From the NCBI RefSeq assembly GCF_030463565.1, contig NC_134643.1, positions 15,513,606 through 15,577,605 on the forward strand: a stretch of 64,000 bases of DNA, written 5' to 3'. Every line of letters starts with the position of its first letter. Position 1 is the stretch's first letter. The DNA comes from Pelecanus crispus (Eukaryota > Chordata > Aves > Pelecaniformes > Pelecanidae). Below, one piece after another: positions 1-14,500 of this stretch. Position numbers and translations under genes: made by a program. Below the pieces are notes generated by a model. The model saw only the letters and a list, made by a program, of their open reading frames with translations, did not search any database and had not been told where the DNA came from.

Positions 1-3000
1 TACATCTGATGTCTATGAATGGACAGCATTATACAACCATACCAAAACCCACACATCCTTTCACTGTTTTTATAAACGCATAGGCTCTCAGACTGTGGGA
101 TGCCAAGACGTCGCACGTGTCTTTGATCAGTCACAGGCTGATGAAGCACAGGGCAGTGAGCCTGATGGCCACCCTTCATTCAGGCTAAATAGAAGAACAA
201 TTAAGTTCCTTTATGGGGGAAGATGGTCGGGCGCAGCAGAAGTCACTGCCCAAGTACACCAGGTGGGGACATGGATTTGCAATCACAGCAGGAGCTCGGA
301 GACAACTTGTTGAGCTACCAACTCTTTGAGGAAAAAATCAGCAGGCCAGCAGACAGAAGCAAGCAGTAGTAATTTCAACCAAGAAGGAAGCACAGGCTCT
401 TTGAAACATCAGCTTAGCTAGAAATGCAAGGTTGGGCACGGTCACTGAGAAAAGGACTAATTTTTTATATTCCTGCAATGTTCAGCAATATGGGGCTGCA
501 CTAAAGATGTATGAATTTATCAATGGGTTTATTCTCCTCCTAGAACCCAGCTAACCGTTCAGGCCAGGAGGAAGCACTGTGTGAGCCTAAGACGCCTACA
601 ATGAAACGCTGCAAATGCTAGTACAGAAAAACCATCCTCCTCTGATGTATTAGACCTCAAAATGATAGCACACCCTCTTTGACGGATACTAAATGGCCTG
701 TAAAATCAAGACTAGGTGTTTTCCTAAAATACTGACTGCAGTTGAAAGGGAAATTACTGACTTAATGAAGACGTTAATGGAGAAGGTTCTACAGATTGTG
801 TTATTTGGGAAGTGAGAATAAAATCTTATTTGGACTTCCTCATCTTAGTATTTACGATCAAAGTAGGCATCTTGTCAAAACAAGTATTTTGTTTACTCCT
901 TCAGTTTTTTCTTAGAGAACACATGCATAAAAGCCAGTTGATCTACACTGTGCCTAAGGGGCTGCTTTGCAAAGGACATGAATGGGAGGAGACACATCCT
1001 CTCCTAAGCATGGCATGGGGGAATAGCGCTTAAAAGCAGAGGAGTGAGTTAGCCTGATACACTTATTGGGAGTATATGCCTAATTTGGATGTTCAGTAAA
1101 TAACAATCAAATCATTAGCTAATAGTTCATACTTCATACAAAGTTATTAACACAGGTTTTATTCTTTTTTTTTTTCCTTTTACCCTCTATCCATTATCTT
1201 GCTTGTATCTGCTTGTGGATGCTTTTCTGCTGGGCTAATTGCCTCAGAGTGTGATATTCTCACTACCTCACCAGTGTTGCACCCATATTGATTAAGGCCT
1301 AGCTTTTGTAGTCATGATTTAAAACAGAAGTGATGCTGAAGGGAGTGCCCACACCTATTCCATCCGTCCCCAGCTACACATACTTGCTTCCTTCTGTAAG
1401 CTCTGGTGTATATATGACCATGGATCCGGCTGTAAAATAGCACAACCTTGCAAATAAAACATTCCTTTTCAACCAGAACATGTGGCTCTTGCCACATGAG
1501 CACTAGGTCATGTATGTCAGTATGGCAGGAAACAATAGGCAGTAAGCATAGAGACATCAGATGCTGCAGAGAGATTGTACGTATAAAAAGCAGTATCCAG
1601 GAGAGGAAACAGTGCATTGAGGAGACCAGCTTTACAGAGACTGTGTGGCAGCCACACTAACTGTAGAACATACAAAAGACATTCTTTTGCACAGCTGGTT
1701 TATTTCTGAGATTTTGTATAATCAGTTAACATCCTCCACATTCCCTGCATCAAGACAAACTCAGTAAGAGACTGTGTTGTTTCACCTTCTAATTTTCTTT
1801 TCTCTAGGCACTAGAAAATAAATGATTGGTTTGCAGTGTCAGTCAGGTTTCTTTTTATTGTGAATGTACAAGAGATTACTTGTACAGTAGGGCGAGAGAC
1901 TGTCTTACTCACCACAGCTCTGCTCCTGCAACAGCTGGAGTTCGTCCTGGACTTCTCTACGTGTATGGCTTGTGTATATTGCCTGGTTGAGCTCTAGCAG
2001 CTCCAGTTTTTTCATGAATCTTTAATGAATAGTCCAACTTGCCAGGGTACTTGCACAGTAGCAGGCCAAATTCCACCTTGTTTTTATTTCATTCTAGTGT
2101 AAAAATTTTTGGAGTCACCAGAGGGCACCATTATAGATAGCTTTCTAAGTTTCATTTAACTGATGCTGTAAGAAAGTAGATTATGGGAAAAGTGCCTGTA
2201 ATAGTCATGGGAGTCCTTACAGGGACTGTGGCATCCACAGGACAAGGCCGTATTTCTCACTGCCCTTTGCTTAGACTCAGCACGGTACCACACATACTCT
2301 GCATTACAGCAAATGCTACAAAGAAAAATTCCATTGAAAACAGTTTGACTTAATTACAAGTAGATCCAAATCAGAGAACTAGCAATTGAGTAATTAAAAA
2401 TGTGTGTTTCATCTTCAGCCATCTCTTCCTTTCCCCACCTACCAGTTCATGTATCTTCTTCTCTTAGCTATATTTATTGTGATGAATCTAAGAGATTATG
2501 ACAAACTGAAAGAAATCACAAGTCTCTCATGACACCATATTCCATTTGACTTTAAAGATTTTATTTTCAGTAAAGGCTTATGTTTTTCTTCTCAAATGTG
2601 GCTTTGCCTCACAACGTGTTTCATCAGCAAAGAAAAATAATTTACATTCCTTTACCCAAAGGGATTTAAAAAAAATGAGGAGTCAGGCTCATATCAGTAG
2701 CATACAGCCTCCTAGCTCTCCTTGCCAGCAGGGAGCCTATTCAGCTAATTCCCACATCTCTTCATGAGCTGTTGCTGCCAGACCTGCAGCTATGTTAAGA
2801 ATAAAGCAGTTCCTTTCCAAACACATGTTTTCAAGGACTTGTATATTTTTTTACAGTATCAGACTTCACATTATGACATCCTTTCCACTGATTATTGATA
2901 GATTCATTCGAACTCTATTCATGCTTATCTGGAAAGATAATCTTGCACGCAAGAGCAGAATGTGGCAATAGTCAGAGCTCAGAGTTGTCCCCTAGACATG

Positions 3001-4740
3001 TCTAGGAAAGTATTTTATATGGATTTAAACAATTCATTTTTTTTTTTTTAGAAGGCAGGAGTTAACTACTGCAATGCTGAGTAAGGACAGATGCACAAGC
3101 TAGTAACCACAAGCCAGCAGCTCTGCAGGGACTATCTGTGTACACACTCTTACCTGCATCCTCCCTTCTTCCTGTAAATGCAAGACACACTACTTTTTAA
3201 TTATATCATGCTTACTATTGGGTGTTGTAGGGAAAAGCATACACACACACTTACTTTACTGTGAAATAGCGGATGAATGGGATGCGAAGCGCCAATTTGG
3301 ATTCAGCATTTTGCAAAGTATGTGTTGCCCCTGTACCTCAGCAATGTCAGTTCTTACACCCGCTCAGTGCACACATTTCAATCCACGGACCTAACAGGCC
3401 TATGCTAATATTTGCTTTTCTTTGTTTTATCAAAACATTAAAATATAACTGCCAGTCTTCTGGAAACTGTTACTGCATTATTAATTGAGCAGTAATTCAG
3501 ATGCTTAGTAAAACTAAGAGGATAATTTACTTCCAAGTTGGGGGATTTGTTTGAGGATTCCCCCCCCCTTCTCTATTTTGCTTGCTTTCATTGGATAATT
3601 TAGGAGTAAATCTGCCAATGATCTTTTACCAGCAGCTGCATCAGACCTGGCACTGTCGGGTTTTCAAACACTGAGGTTAAGCTGTGCAGCCACAAGGAGC
3701 CTTTTGTTGATATTCTGAAGTAGGTAGATTTAATGAAAGAACAACACGACCACACACTTCGCTCAAATTATTAATGACAACATTCTGTGCTCAGGAATGG
3801 CTGATTTTGCTAAGGAGATTTGTCTCCGAATTCATTTACATTAGCTATTTCAGCTATGCAAACCACACAAGTGAAGTTGTGCCGCCTTTCGCGGAGCTTC
3901 ACCCAGTACTTTGCTCAAGACCCAGCTACTCAGAAAAACTGTTTCTTCATCTCTGCCTGATTCTCAAATGCCTGGCTCAATTATTTTTCATGTAGCATCA
4001 GGTACGGTCATAAGATGGTCTCTCATACTGAAAGAAGTAGCTAACAACTCGTGATAGATGGCCCCAGAAAACTTCCAAGGGTTGGACCTGCTCTGCTGGA
4101 AACAATCCTTGCATCCGATCCTCCAAAACTGCTCCTGCTCAGGTGTGGGAAGTTTTCAGCCGAGACCCTAAAAAATTCTACCTGTGGGCTAAAGGAATTT
4201 CTAGTCCTTACTGGGTCAAATTCAAGTATTCTGTCAGGTACAGGCAAGTAACTCAGTAACTTCAAAATATGTACAAAACCCTTATTTGAATCTTTTTTTG
4301 TTTTACCCACTCTGTTGCTATGATGAGTGGTAACTCCTACTAGATTTAACTTACGTAGCAGTATTAATTCTGTGCACTTCCACAGCATTTTCTGTTTGAA
4401 AATACTTCACAGGCATTACTTGTCCTCTACAGAAACACACCCACTGCGCTGTGATATTTTTGTGACATTCTACAAAGAACATAGAAAAGTACTACAAAAC
4501 ATAGTCACATTGCCGAAGTCAAACCATTATCAGCAGAGGCATATTTCTGTACAAAGCTTCACCTATGAGCAAGTAGTAGAAACTGTAATAAGCAATAGAA
4601 TTATTAAACAGATAATCATGATATACTTTGGAAGAACCCAGATTTTTTTTTTTGTAAATGGAAATCTGCATCAAGCACTACCAGACTTCTTGGAAGGGCT
4701 CAGCAGCCACAAGGATGAGGACGGTTTGGTTGGTAATTGT
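1..4740. other. Intergenic DNA, no gene seen
   Basis: No open frame here resembles a known protein, and none has exon-like splice sites with conserved coding sense. The stretch is ordinary AT-rich unique DNA with short T, A and C runs (C run near 3560) and a short CA run near 3240. In other amniotes the gene upstream of KMT2E is LHFPL3, but I recognise none of its exons here. The longest open frame (4327-4746, + strand) has no recognisable domain and is best treated as chance. Confidence 0.6.
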
Positions 4741-4749
4741 ATCTGAGTT

Positions 4750-5290
4750 TCAAGAAAGCTTTCAACCATGTTCCTCAACAAGGCTTTTAAGGAAACCAAG
4801 CTTACGAGGGAAGATCCTTCTGAGGTAAACAATTGTTAAAAGATGGGAAACAGAAGACAAGATGGTCAGTGCTCACAGCAGACAAAGTTCATCAGTGTAG
4901 CTCCCCAGAGATCTGTCACGGAGCTGTCTGGTTCAGCATACCTGGAAAAGGGGGCAAACAAGAATATGATGGAGTTTACTGATCATGTAAGTTATTGAGG
5001 GTGATGAGAATGAGGGGCGACAGACTGCACAAAGAATCAGTCAGTGGGCAATAAAATGGCAGACAGAATTCAATACAGATAAATGGAAAATGATGCACAG
5101 GCAGAAAAGCAATTCTAACTTCACATACACATGCTCACACATCTGGTCAGAGCCAACCTTTAGCACTCAGAAGTGAGATACTGCAGTTATGACAGAAGTT
5201 CCATGTGATATCAGCTCAGTGCTCAACAGAGATCACAACAAGGATGCTGTGAATGCTAAAGTTTAGTATTATCTCAGTGAAAGACTGGGC
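4750..5290 (+). mobile_element. Degenerate L3/CR1-type LINE fragment (reverse transcriptase region)
   Basis: The order of words matches the reverse-transcriptase part of ancient CR1/L3 LINEs. It begins with an AAAGCTTTC...GTTCCTCA block (the 'KAFD.VPH' region) near 4755, followed by a TTAAAAGATGGGAAACAGA block near 4836. Next come CCCAGAGATCTGTC near 4904, CTGGAAAAGGGG near 4941 and GGGCAATAAAATGGCAGA near 5047, then AATACAGATAAATGGAAAATGATGCACA at about 5071-5100. All frames are broken by stops and indels, so it is a dead fossil. The edges are approximate, and the identification rests on memory of the family rather than an alignment. Confidence 0.65.
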
Positions 5291-8200
5291 AATCTTGGAA
5301 ATGAAATCTGTCAAGGTTTGCTAAATGCACAAACCCCCATATTCATCTCAGGATGTGAAGATGGTTGGAGGCTGGGAGAGCAGTAAAGGAAGAAGCATTT
5401 ATACATGCTCTGTTCTTAGGCTTTTATCAAGCAATTCACTTAAGGTGTCTGCTGGAGACAGGATCGGTATCAGCTAGATGGATCTCGGCCAGGCCCAGCA
5501 CAACCATTCTTCTTTTATATTCTAGTTACTGCTCTACAAAACAATCATAATCCTCAGGAGCTTTCAGGCCGAGAGGTACATTGATAGAAACTGCTATTTT
5601 CGTAGAAATGCCATCACAGAACGGCAGGCAGCCCAGTCTAAAACTGCTCTGGGTCAATAAGCCTGAAATAAGCAACACCTTTCATCCCCAAAAAGCCAGG
5701 AAGACAGAAAAATGCTGGTAAGGGAAAGAGCTCACTGCACATTATGCTCAGTCATGTTTGCATCTTAGAGGTATCGGTAAGTCTGGGACTTCACATCAGG
5801 CCAGAAAATAGTATGATTTGTGTCCTTTGAACAACTTTGAGTTCCACATATAAAAACCAGTGAAATTTATATCTTTAGGCAGCAAGCCACCGAAGGCCCA
5901 TGTTTTCAGAGGTGTCACAGCTATTTAGTTAACTTTGTAAATTAATTTACCTCTTCTACTACAGAAGTTTGCACTTTTACTTATAGTCTGGTACTTAAAG
6001 AAATGTATTTTCAGACATTCACAGTGAGAAATCTGAAAAATGATTTATTAACTAGAGTTAATAAAACTAATCCTAGAGTTTGACTTCCAGGGAGATGCAG
6101 CACATCTTCCTGATACTATGCAGTACAAGGAGGTAAATGATTATAAACATGCAGCATAATCTAAGCCAAAAAAAAATCTAAACTTGCATCATATTATTAA
6201 CAGCCAGTGAAGTTTGATATTCAACTTAAAATCCGGCCCAGAGAAATTTAACACTTAGTGAACATTGCTACTTTTGAGTTGATCTTAAAATCTTATTTTT
6301 GTCTTTTGGAAGATGCAGAAAGCTTCATTTTGAATGGTCACATTGTATAGCTGGAGTGAAATTTGTAGGAGTTACTTGTTGACAGGGCCACACATCAGAA
6401 CCACACTGGATCATGATGTAGGTGCCCAAGCACACGCTAGTCTCCCTGCAAACTACAACTGAGGCTGAAGCTCTGCTCAGCCTCTGCTCCTGGGAAGCTG
6501 CTCACCTTGCGATGCTCCCAGAGAAACAGCACAAGAGGGCGCCTGATGCCTCGAATATCTGGTCTGACTTTCACATACCATCTTTTTCTGCAATAGTATG
6601 TTGTCTTTCCAGCGTCAAATTCAGATCAAAAGCTGATTACAGCAAGGTAGGATGGGAAAGGGCATGACGAAGCCCTGAGCAACACCTTAGCTGCATACAG
6701 TTTAGCCCCAGTTTTGCTAACCTACTGAGAACTTTTGAGAATATTGTCATCTTCTATTAAATAGACTGGATTCTCTGTTAACAATTCTGTGTTTTCTAAC
6801 TAAAAGCCTGCATTAGGGTTTTTTTGGGGGGAAAAAAACCCCCTGCCATATGTGAGATTTAAATGGCAGGAAGCAGGAGAAACACCTCCAGAAAACAGTA
6901 AGACAAAAGCCAAAAAGGTTAAGTAATTTTATGTCAAATTTAGCTTGGCAACCACCCAAACCGTGGACATCGGTGGACTGCTTATTGGTTGTAACAGAAG
7001 CAACTTCCTCTGCAGCAACGGGCATATCAACACTATTGTGTGCTTCCTGGGGATGGGCTTCGGGTGTTTCAGTCCTCTGGGTGGGAGCTCAAAGCTGCAC
7101 AATGTTGCTTATGTGGAGCCGGAGTGATTGAAAAACACAAAGCCACGAACCCCCACCGGTGGCCCCGTGGGGAATTCTCCCATGCATATCTCGTTAGGAA
7201 ATGAATCGGGGTATTTTTCTGCCTGCCCTGGCTCCGGGCACTCTGACAGCTCCATTCAGCAGAGGGGAAGAAGGCTCTGCCCAGGGCTCCTCTACAGCTG
7301 CAGATGACTCACGCTGGAAGAGCCCCTTTCAGCCAGATTTAAGGGGACAAAGTCTTCCAGAAGTTTTTCCAAGTTCATTTTAACACGCTGATTTCTATCA
7401 CTTTAAAGCTTTCTACCTAATTGCTGCCTGCACAGCAGAGCCTGGCCTGGTGCACACCAAGTGATCTGATGAGGCAGGAAGAGCAGCAGGCCCACGCCGC
7501 TCCCCGGAGATGCTGGCGCCGCCTGCTCCCTCCTGGCAGCCACACTCCTCCCTCTCCGGCAGGAACAACCCCAAGGAGAAACTGCTCTGTCCTTGCTGCC
7601 TTCTTGGGACACGCAGCAGGAACAGAGAAACAAACCCTGCATCCCCTGGTTGGTGCCTGCTGCTTTCCTGGTCCACGAAAGGAGCACTGGGCAGAAAGGA
7701 CTTTCTCAGTGCTTTCCTCCCATGACTAGCACTGCCTGGCCAGAGGAGCAGGGACATGTTTGAAGCAGCTTCCCTACCCCTTCCTTCCTTCCTACAGCTC
7801 CGTACAGGGCTATGGAGGCACGACAGTTATACAGGCTGCAGCTGCTCACCCACACAAGGTGAAGATGGACAGCCCTGTAAGTAGCTTCCTACAGAAGATG
7901 GCCCGAGGAAGGTATTTCTCCCACTGCCTCTTCCTCCCACTCTTGCTCCCCACTTTCATACAGGGGAGGCTCAAAGGGACCCTCCGTTTGGATTCAGCCA
8001 TCAGAGCAGAAGCAAAGTGTTCTTGTAGGAGAGCGAGAAAGCCTTTCTTGCAGAGGTTCGGGCAGAGCACACCACCATGCCCCCCCCCCCAGTGGTGCAC
8101 GAGAATGACATCATTATGCTAATACATGAGACAGGAAGTGCAACCAAGCGCAAAAACCACTGAAAGTGAGTATCTATGAAGTGCTGCCAAGAACAGTAAC

Positions 8201-8482
8201 GATGGCACTAAACAGAAAATGAGAAAAGAGGTTTGGTTCATCTAACTTCTTCCAGTTTTAGTAATCTCTAGTGTCACTCGTAACAGTAGGTAGTAAAAAC
8301 AGGTCCTTGGACAGACACTACTCAGGGCCTTTAACCTTTGCAAGGAAAAATGAAGATTCCCCCCTCCCCCCCCCCCCCAGGTGATGGTGACTTTCTAATG
8401 TCTTACCCCAGTCCACAAATAGAATTCAGTACTTTGACACCAGTCTGACAATGCAGATAAACTAGCTGGATTTGTAAACATT

Positions 8483-8507
8483 CCCCCCCCCCCCCCTTTT
8501 TTTTTTT
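8483..8507 (+). repeat. Compound C14-T11 tract
   Basis: A run of 14 C is followed directly by 11 T. It is one of four such C(n)T(n) tracts in the window, all in the same orientation. Run lengths may be affected by sequencing error. Confidence 0.9.
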
Positions 8508-11500
8508 GAGTTATACTAGTTCGTTACCAATGACCTTAGCCATTCTTGCATTTGTCTTTTTACTATGTAGATTCCTTTATTTTCCAGAAAATTGCACTGA
8601 GGTCTTCAGTCTCCTTCAGCATGGCTCACAGGCCTAATTGCAGCTGCCCAAGTCTGAGCCTAGATTTCTTTATAGTCACCCAAAGGTCACCTATTTCATC
8701 TCATATTAATGTAACATATAAATAGGGTCATCTGAACCACTTTATCCATAAGACTCCTCTCCATCAATCCTACCTAGAAAGATCCTAGAAGCTCATAGTC
8801 AGCCAAGTTTGTGTCCCCTACCTGCCTTTGCATCAAGCAGCTAGCAAACAGAGCAGCAGCGCCCAGGAGAGGGGTGGCACTGCTGCGGGGAAGCGATGCC
8901 TTCAACAACCAAGGCTTTCTAGAAAGTTATAATGTGCGCATACCTTACGGATAAGACTTCATGAAACCATAAAGCCGATCTGATCGCTGAACACTGCCAG
9001 AACGGGAGGTTCCCCCTCCTGCTGCCCTTGTGCTAGCACTCATTTGACCCCACAACAACCTGTTCACACTTGACCACTGCAAGAAAAGTGAGGGTTTTTT
9101 TCTGCTGATCCAGCTCACTGCAAGTTCAGCTGACTGCCAGTGCTGGTACCCGGGTGGACAGGGGAGGGAAGGAAGCTCACACAGACCAGGGTATGCAATC
9201 TGCTTGGTTCAATGACTGACTGATGCACTCCGTTACTGAATGGGTTGAAGTGAATTGGTAAAGACCCCTGTATGGACATCTGTTTGGAATTTACAACTCT
9301 ATTACTGAGCAATTATATTGATTCCATTTAGCATGCCCCGATTTGCAGGTTTCAATTTTAATACCACAGCACTAATGACCTGGTAAGGCAGATGGGGCAG
9401 CTCATGGCAGCCAGAGCTGGTGCTTCAGCGCTGTGCAGCATCTGAAAGGTCCTTCACCGAGCACACCTCCAGTTCTCCAACGTTTCTAAAAGCTGTTTCC
9501 CATACAAGTCATGTTCATTTAAATCACTACTAATTGCAGGATTTTTGGAGCTGAGGTCATGGATATATGGCTCTGCTTCTTTGATTTATGATACAGAATC
9601 TGTACAGCATAATACAAAATACTGCAGCCTTAGCAACATATCATTCCCCTCAAAAGCTTGTTCATAAAATTCCATTTTCTACAACATAAATGACTCCACA
9701 CAGAAATTATTAAATGAAATACAAGCCGGTGTTGCTGTTATTCACAAGACATTTTCAGTTCCCTGCTGTTGTATCTATATAATCTACCTAATGTTTGGAA
9801 AATACAGTAATTAAATGTGTCATTACTTCCCCTCATAATTCAGCATCAGATCCTACAAACCTGGAGTTATTAAAAATGTAATTAATTGCTTTCAAGTTTG
9901 GAAATTTTTATTTAATAACCCTATTTTTTAAGTCTCACAAAGTTGAAATATGATGAAAATATCACTGGTTTATGTAGCAAATACGACAAATTAACTCAGC
10001 CCCAGCTTTTAAATGGGCTTCTGTACAAAATACCCCCAGAAATCAGAGACCTTCCAAAAAAATCCCAACCTTAAATAGGATTAAGCAGTCTTAGAATAAC
10101 CACTAGTCTTATCAGCAGACTGCCATCAAATTAAGGTGGCCTGCTTTCTCTCATTTATACCCCCCTATAGACCAGGGCAGAGAATTGGGCTCTCTAGAAT
10201 CGAAAGCTGTGTACAGCTGTGACAATGACATTACTCCTGAGTGAGTTACTTGTAGTATGAGCTACAGGCCCTGAATTTACCTCCCTTAATTCTGTAAATG
10301 CGCTCCCCATTGTAAATGCTTTGAAAAGAAACCAACCAGAGAGAGAGAATAGCGACTGCTGATTTAGAACGCATAGCAAACAATTCTTTGCTTTGGCTAC
10401 AATAGGGGGTACACGAATGAATGAGTTCACTGCTTTTGACAGCGGCAGGAACCGGGCTGGCGTCCCTGTTCCCAGGGCTGTTTTCTCCACTACTTTGTAC
10501 CAGGTGCAGAAACAAAAAAGGAGAATTTCTGGCCTACGTTTCTTCAGATAACTGAAAATTCTCAGTGCTGCTATTTGTTCAAAGCTTCACACCAAGGCCA
10601 ATTATGAGAAGTTTAACAGTTTCTGTTCAGTCACCTCTAAAGAAAGGTAATAGCAGTAAGTGTAAGGCTGTGCTGTCTCAAAGGCACCAGGCAGTCTTCT
10701 ATCCCATAATCTCTACCACAGTCCTCACTAACACCCAGTAACACATCAGTGATGCGACTAACGCCGGCCAGTCTGGAACACAGCCACGTGAATTTATGAA
10801 TTCCTGTTGTTTTAAGGAGACTATTTACAACTGTAGCTTGCCCTGTGAACAAAAGCCTCCATGCTGTGGTACACAGCAGCACCTCCAGAAGCAAAGACAA
10901 GGCCATCAGTGTCTGAAGCCTCACTACCAGCATAAGGGGACCACTACTGACGGAGCCATTCCCCTGGTGACTAGCATCCACTGGAAAGGTGGAAGGACAA
11001 AAGCCATCTGAGACCAGTTTTTTTAAAAAGCATGAGAAAGAGACACAGTGAAAGGAACCAGAGTCTGAAGGCTTTGTGCCCTGATTTCCCACGCAGCGTA
11101 ATCCTGCAGAGCAACAATTACAGCCTGAATTACCAAAGCCAGGACTGGATGCAGAGAGCAGGTCTGGAAATGTTCCTCACCAAGGCTGGTAATATAATTT
11201 AGTATCAACGAAGAACTTTAAAGTACTCCAACTGCAGACTGAGCCTGTCCCCAGCTGTCTACTTTCAACAGCACAGGCTGGACAGGACCACACAATCATA
11301 GAAATACACCATTATCCACCAAGATAACCGTGTGCTTGTAGAGAAGCACAAAGGTTTTTAGCTTTAAACAGCTACTTACTCTTGAACACAATTCATAAAG
11401 CACTGGGCCACTTCAGCAATACTGTACAGTTAATGACAGATACAGCTGTACATTCACTGCAGATTTTTGGCAGCTATAGATATATCATGGGACAGGTCAT

Positions 11501-14500
11501 TTATTGCTACATACAGACACTGAAGAGACACAGAAAGGATTATTTTGCCTTAACTTGTGATTGGGTGTGTCCTTCCAAAAACACCGCGAAGGGGACTATT
11601 TTGCCAGCCAGCCCAGGAGCAGACTATCACCAAAACACGGGGATGGCCTAGGTACTCTCTCATTCTTAGGGTCATCAAGAGAAGTCACCCCTGGTTAGGG
11701 AACGAGGCTGCAGCGCCAGGCTAAAGCACACAGGAGCTCCGCATGAAAAAGCAAATCTCATCCTGAGGAAAATTCTGTTTACTTGAATGCCTTCCCTATA
11801 ATCCCATTTTACGGGCCACATGTTTTGGGAATGCTGTGCAGTCAGGAGACTGGCAGCAAGTAAAGGGAAGTGATTCCTTTCAGAGGACTGTGGAAAAGAT
11901 ACAGCCTCAAACACTCTCATGGCAGCCTTGTGCTTAGCTGTATCTGTATCATCATAAATGTTTTGGTCTTAAATAGGTACTGAACTCTAGTAAGAAATAT
12001 AAGGGTTTTTTTAAAGTAAGAAAACTATAATGACAGTTTTAAAATTCACACTGAAGCACTCTCTTCCTGTTTGAAAATGCAACATGAAAACCATCACCTC
12101 AGCTTTTTAAAAAATAAACTCCAAGATGATAATGTAGATGAAACATTTAAAAAAGGAAGAGTAAGTTTTACCATTTTTGGATTGATAGCTCCTTTCTTTA
12201 TGGATAGGTCCATTAACTTGCAGGTCAAATAGCACACAACTCAGCAGTAAGCATGGGTAGAGATTCAGAAACACTAACCACCCTATCTCTTTGGTGGGGT
12301 ATTAGATTCACATACCCCATTCTCTCTTTCTGCAGTAATGACTGAGCAGGGATGAACCAATGTCAAGGAAAATTCACCATGCTTGAAGCAAACCACATAC
12401 CCTGTAACCCCCCCCCCCCGACAGTAAATACTGGCATGGCTGCATACAAAGAATTTTCAGGTTTGGAGTACATCAATTATCAATTGATTCACATAACTAA
12501 TAAAACACTCACAGCTACTTTTACCAACCCAACACCTTTGTTCTCCAGCCAGGGAGCCTAATGTTTTAATCCCCCCCCGCCCCTTCCAGTCAGAGCAGAG
12601 TGCTCAGTACCTGGCAAGACCAAGCACTTGTTAAGCTGCTGTGGTTGCTTTGCATTACTGTTTTCCATATAGTACTTTGAAAAAGAAGGCAGGCAGAAAA
12701 TACAGTGACTTATAATCCTGAAGAACAATGGGCATTTCTGTGAGCTGGTGAGCTGGTTTTCTACACAGGATGTGGCCTTCTTGAGCTTGTGTAATCTGTC
12801 TGGAAGTCCAAAAACCACACTCTGAAAACATGCTTTTCCTTTAACAAATAGTCACACACACAGAGAAAGTCTAGTATTAGTTTACATGGCTGCCATTCAC
12901 CATTAAGGAAAATTTTCATTAAAAAACACTTGAAAAAAAATCTCACTATCTCAAATAAGGTTACATGGACCTTATCTAATTAAAATACATAGTCTTTTTT
13001 ATCCCAGCAAGAACTATACTTTGGGATGGAAGCGTCACTTATTTAAAATGGAGTGAGGAGTTCATCTCTGCTAGTGCTTTAGGTGCTAGTTCATGTTCTA
13101 GGATCACTAGAGCTCAGAGATGAAAACTCAAAAGGCACTGGAAACATTTTCATGGAATGCGCTGGGAAGGACTTACAAAGTGAAACACGTTCAGATTATC
13201 CTATGGAGTAGGCCTTTCTAAATGCTCTAAGACACCAGATTTAACAAATTCAGGCAGCCCTTTGAAGTCCCTTATTCCAGACACTCCACTAAGATCAACT
13301 CTTCCCCCTTCCTCCAAGCAGCCCCAGAAGATAGTCCACCAGAAGAAACTATTTGCTGTACAAGGGCTTGTCCAAGTATAGGAGAGGTTAAAATATGGGA
13401 GAGAAATGGCTTCCTCTAAAGTTCTCCTCTGGCACTACAGGGTAAAAAGACAGCAGATGTGAAGTAGCATATGGAAAAAGTGCATACAGGAGCAATGCAC
13501 TGTTTCAGACCATTCCACATTCAGGTTTTTGTATTTATTTCAAAAGCATTCCCATTTATCTAATAGATTGCCTGAAAAAAGGAAGAACTTCCACCACAGA
13601 AATATTACCATCACAAATGCCTGTGCTGTATCGTAGAGACAGCACAATAAAGGCACTAGACTCTTTAGATTGGGCCTTGAACTTAGGTCTCGGAGGAATA
13701 TGCTTCCCAGTAAACAGCAGGCTAATATTTCCAAGCATTGGAAGGCATGTCACCGCATTACAGAAGTGCAAGACTTAACTGGAGTGATCACCAAGAAAAA
13801 GAGCAAGTACTGGTTATGTTCTTCCTTTTAAAGATTTAGTTTATTGGAGTTGTCTGCCTGAAAATTTGACTACTCCCCCTTTCCTGTTTGCCTCTTGAAG
13901 CTTTAAGACCTGGTTTATCAAGAACAATCACTGAAGAAGTAGAGTTCATATGAATTCTCTTAAAGTTCGTGTTCATAGTAAAAACACAAATCTTGTATTT
14001 GACACTAAAATTTAGTACCATAACAAACTGTTAGGAATACTTCTCTTCTAGGAGGCAAACAGCTACATGAAGCAAGTATGTATTTCAAAATACTCTTATC
14101 AATTTACTACTGTAACTTCTAGAGTTATGTATTTTTAATTCCTAGTGAAACTAGATAGTATTTTGAAGCTTTATCATATTTCCAGTGCTCAGTTTTATGA
14201 GTTAATATTTTTGAAGCTACAGCTTTTTCTTCTGCAAGTAGCTTTTCTTTCTTTCTGTGGGAAATCAGAAAGAATGGAAGTTAAAATTGAGTAACTGGGA
14301 AAAAAACCCCAACACTCCAGATACAGAAATTTATTTTTGCACACTATCAGGTTTCAAATGGCTAGAACACATCAAGAAATCTTTCCCCCACTTTTGTACA
14401 TTAATTGAGATTAGCATATGATATTCACTTTGGCAAATTATGAAGGGATAAATCCTCAGCAACATTAGACACAGCAGTTCCTACCACACCCTATGATATT

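Noticed and set aside
10637..11092. 151-codon minus-strand open frame in the left region
   Set aside because: It is on the strand suspected of lncRNA transcription, but the translation has no recognisable family features; length alone is not evidence.
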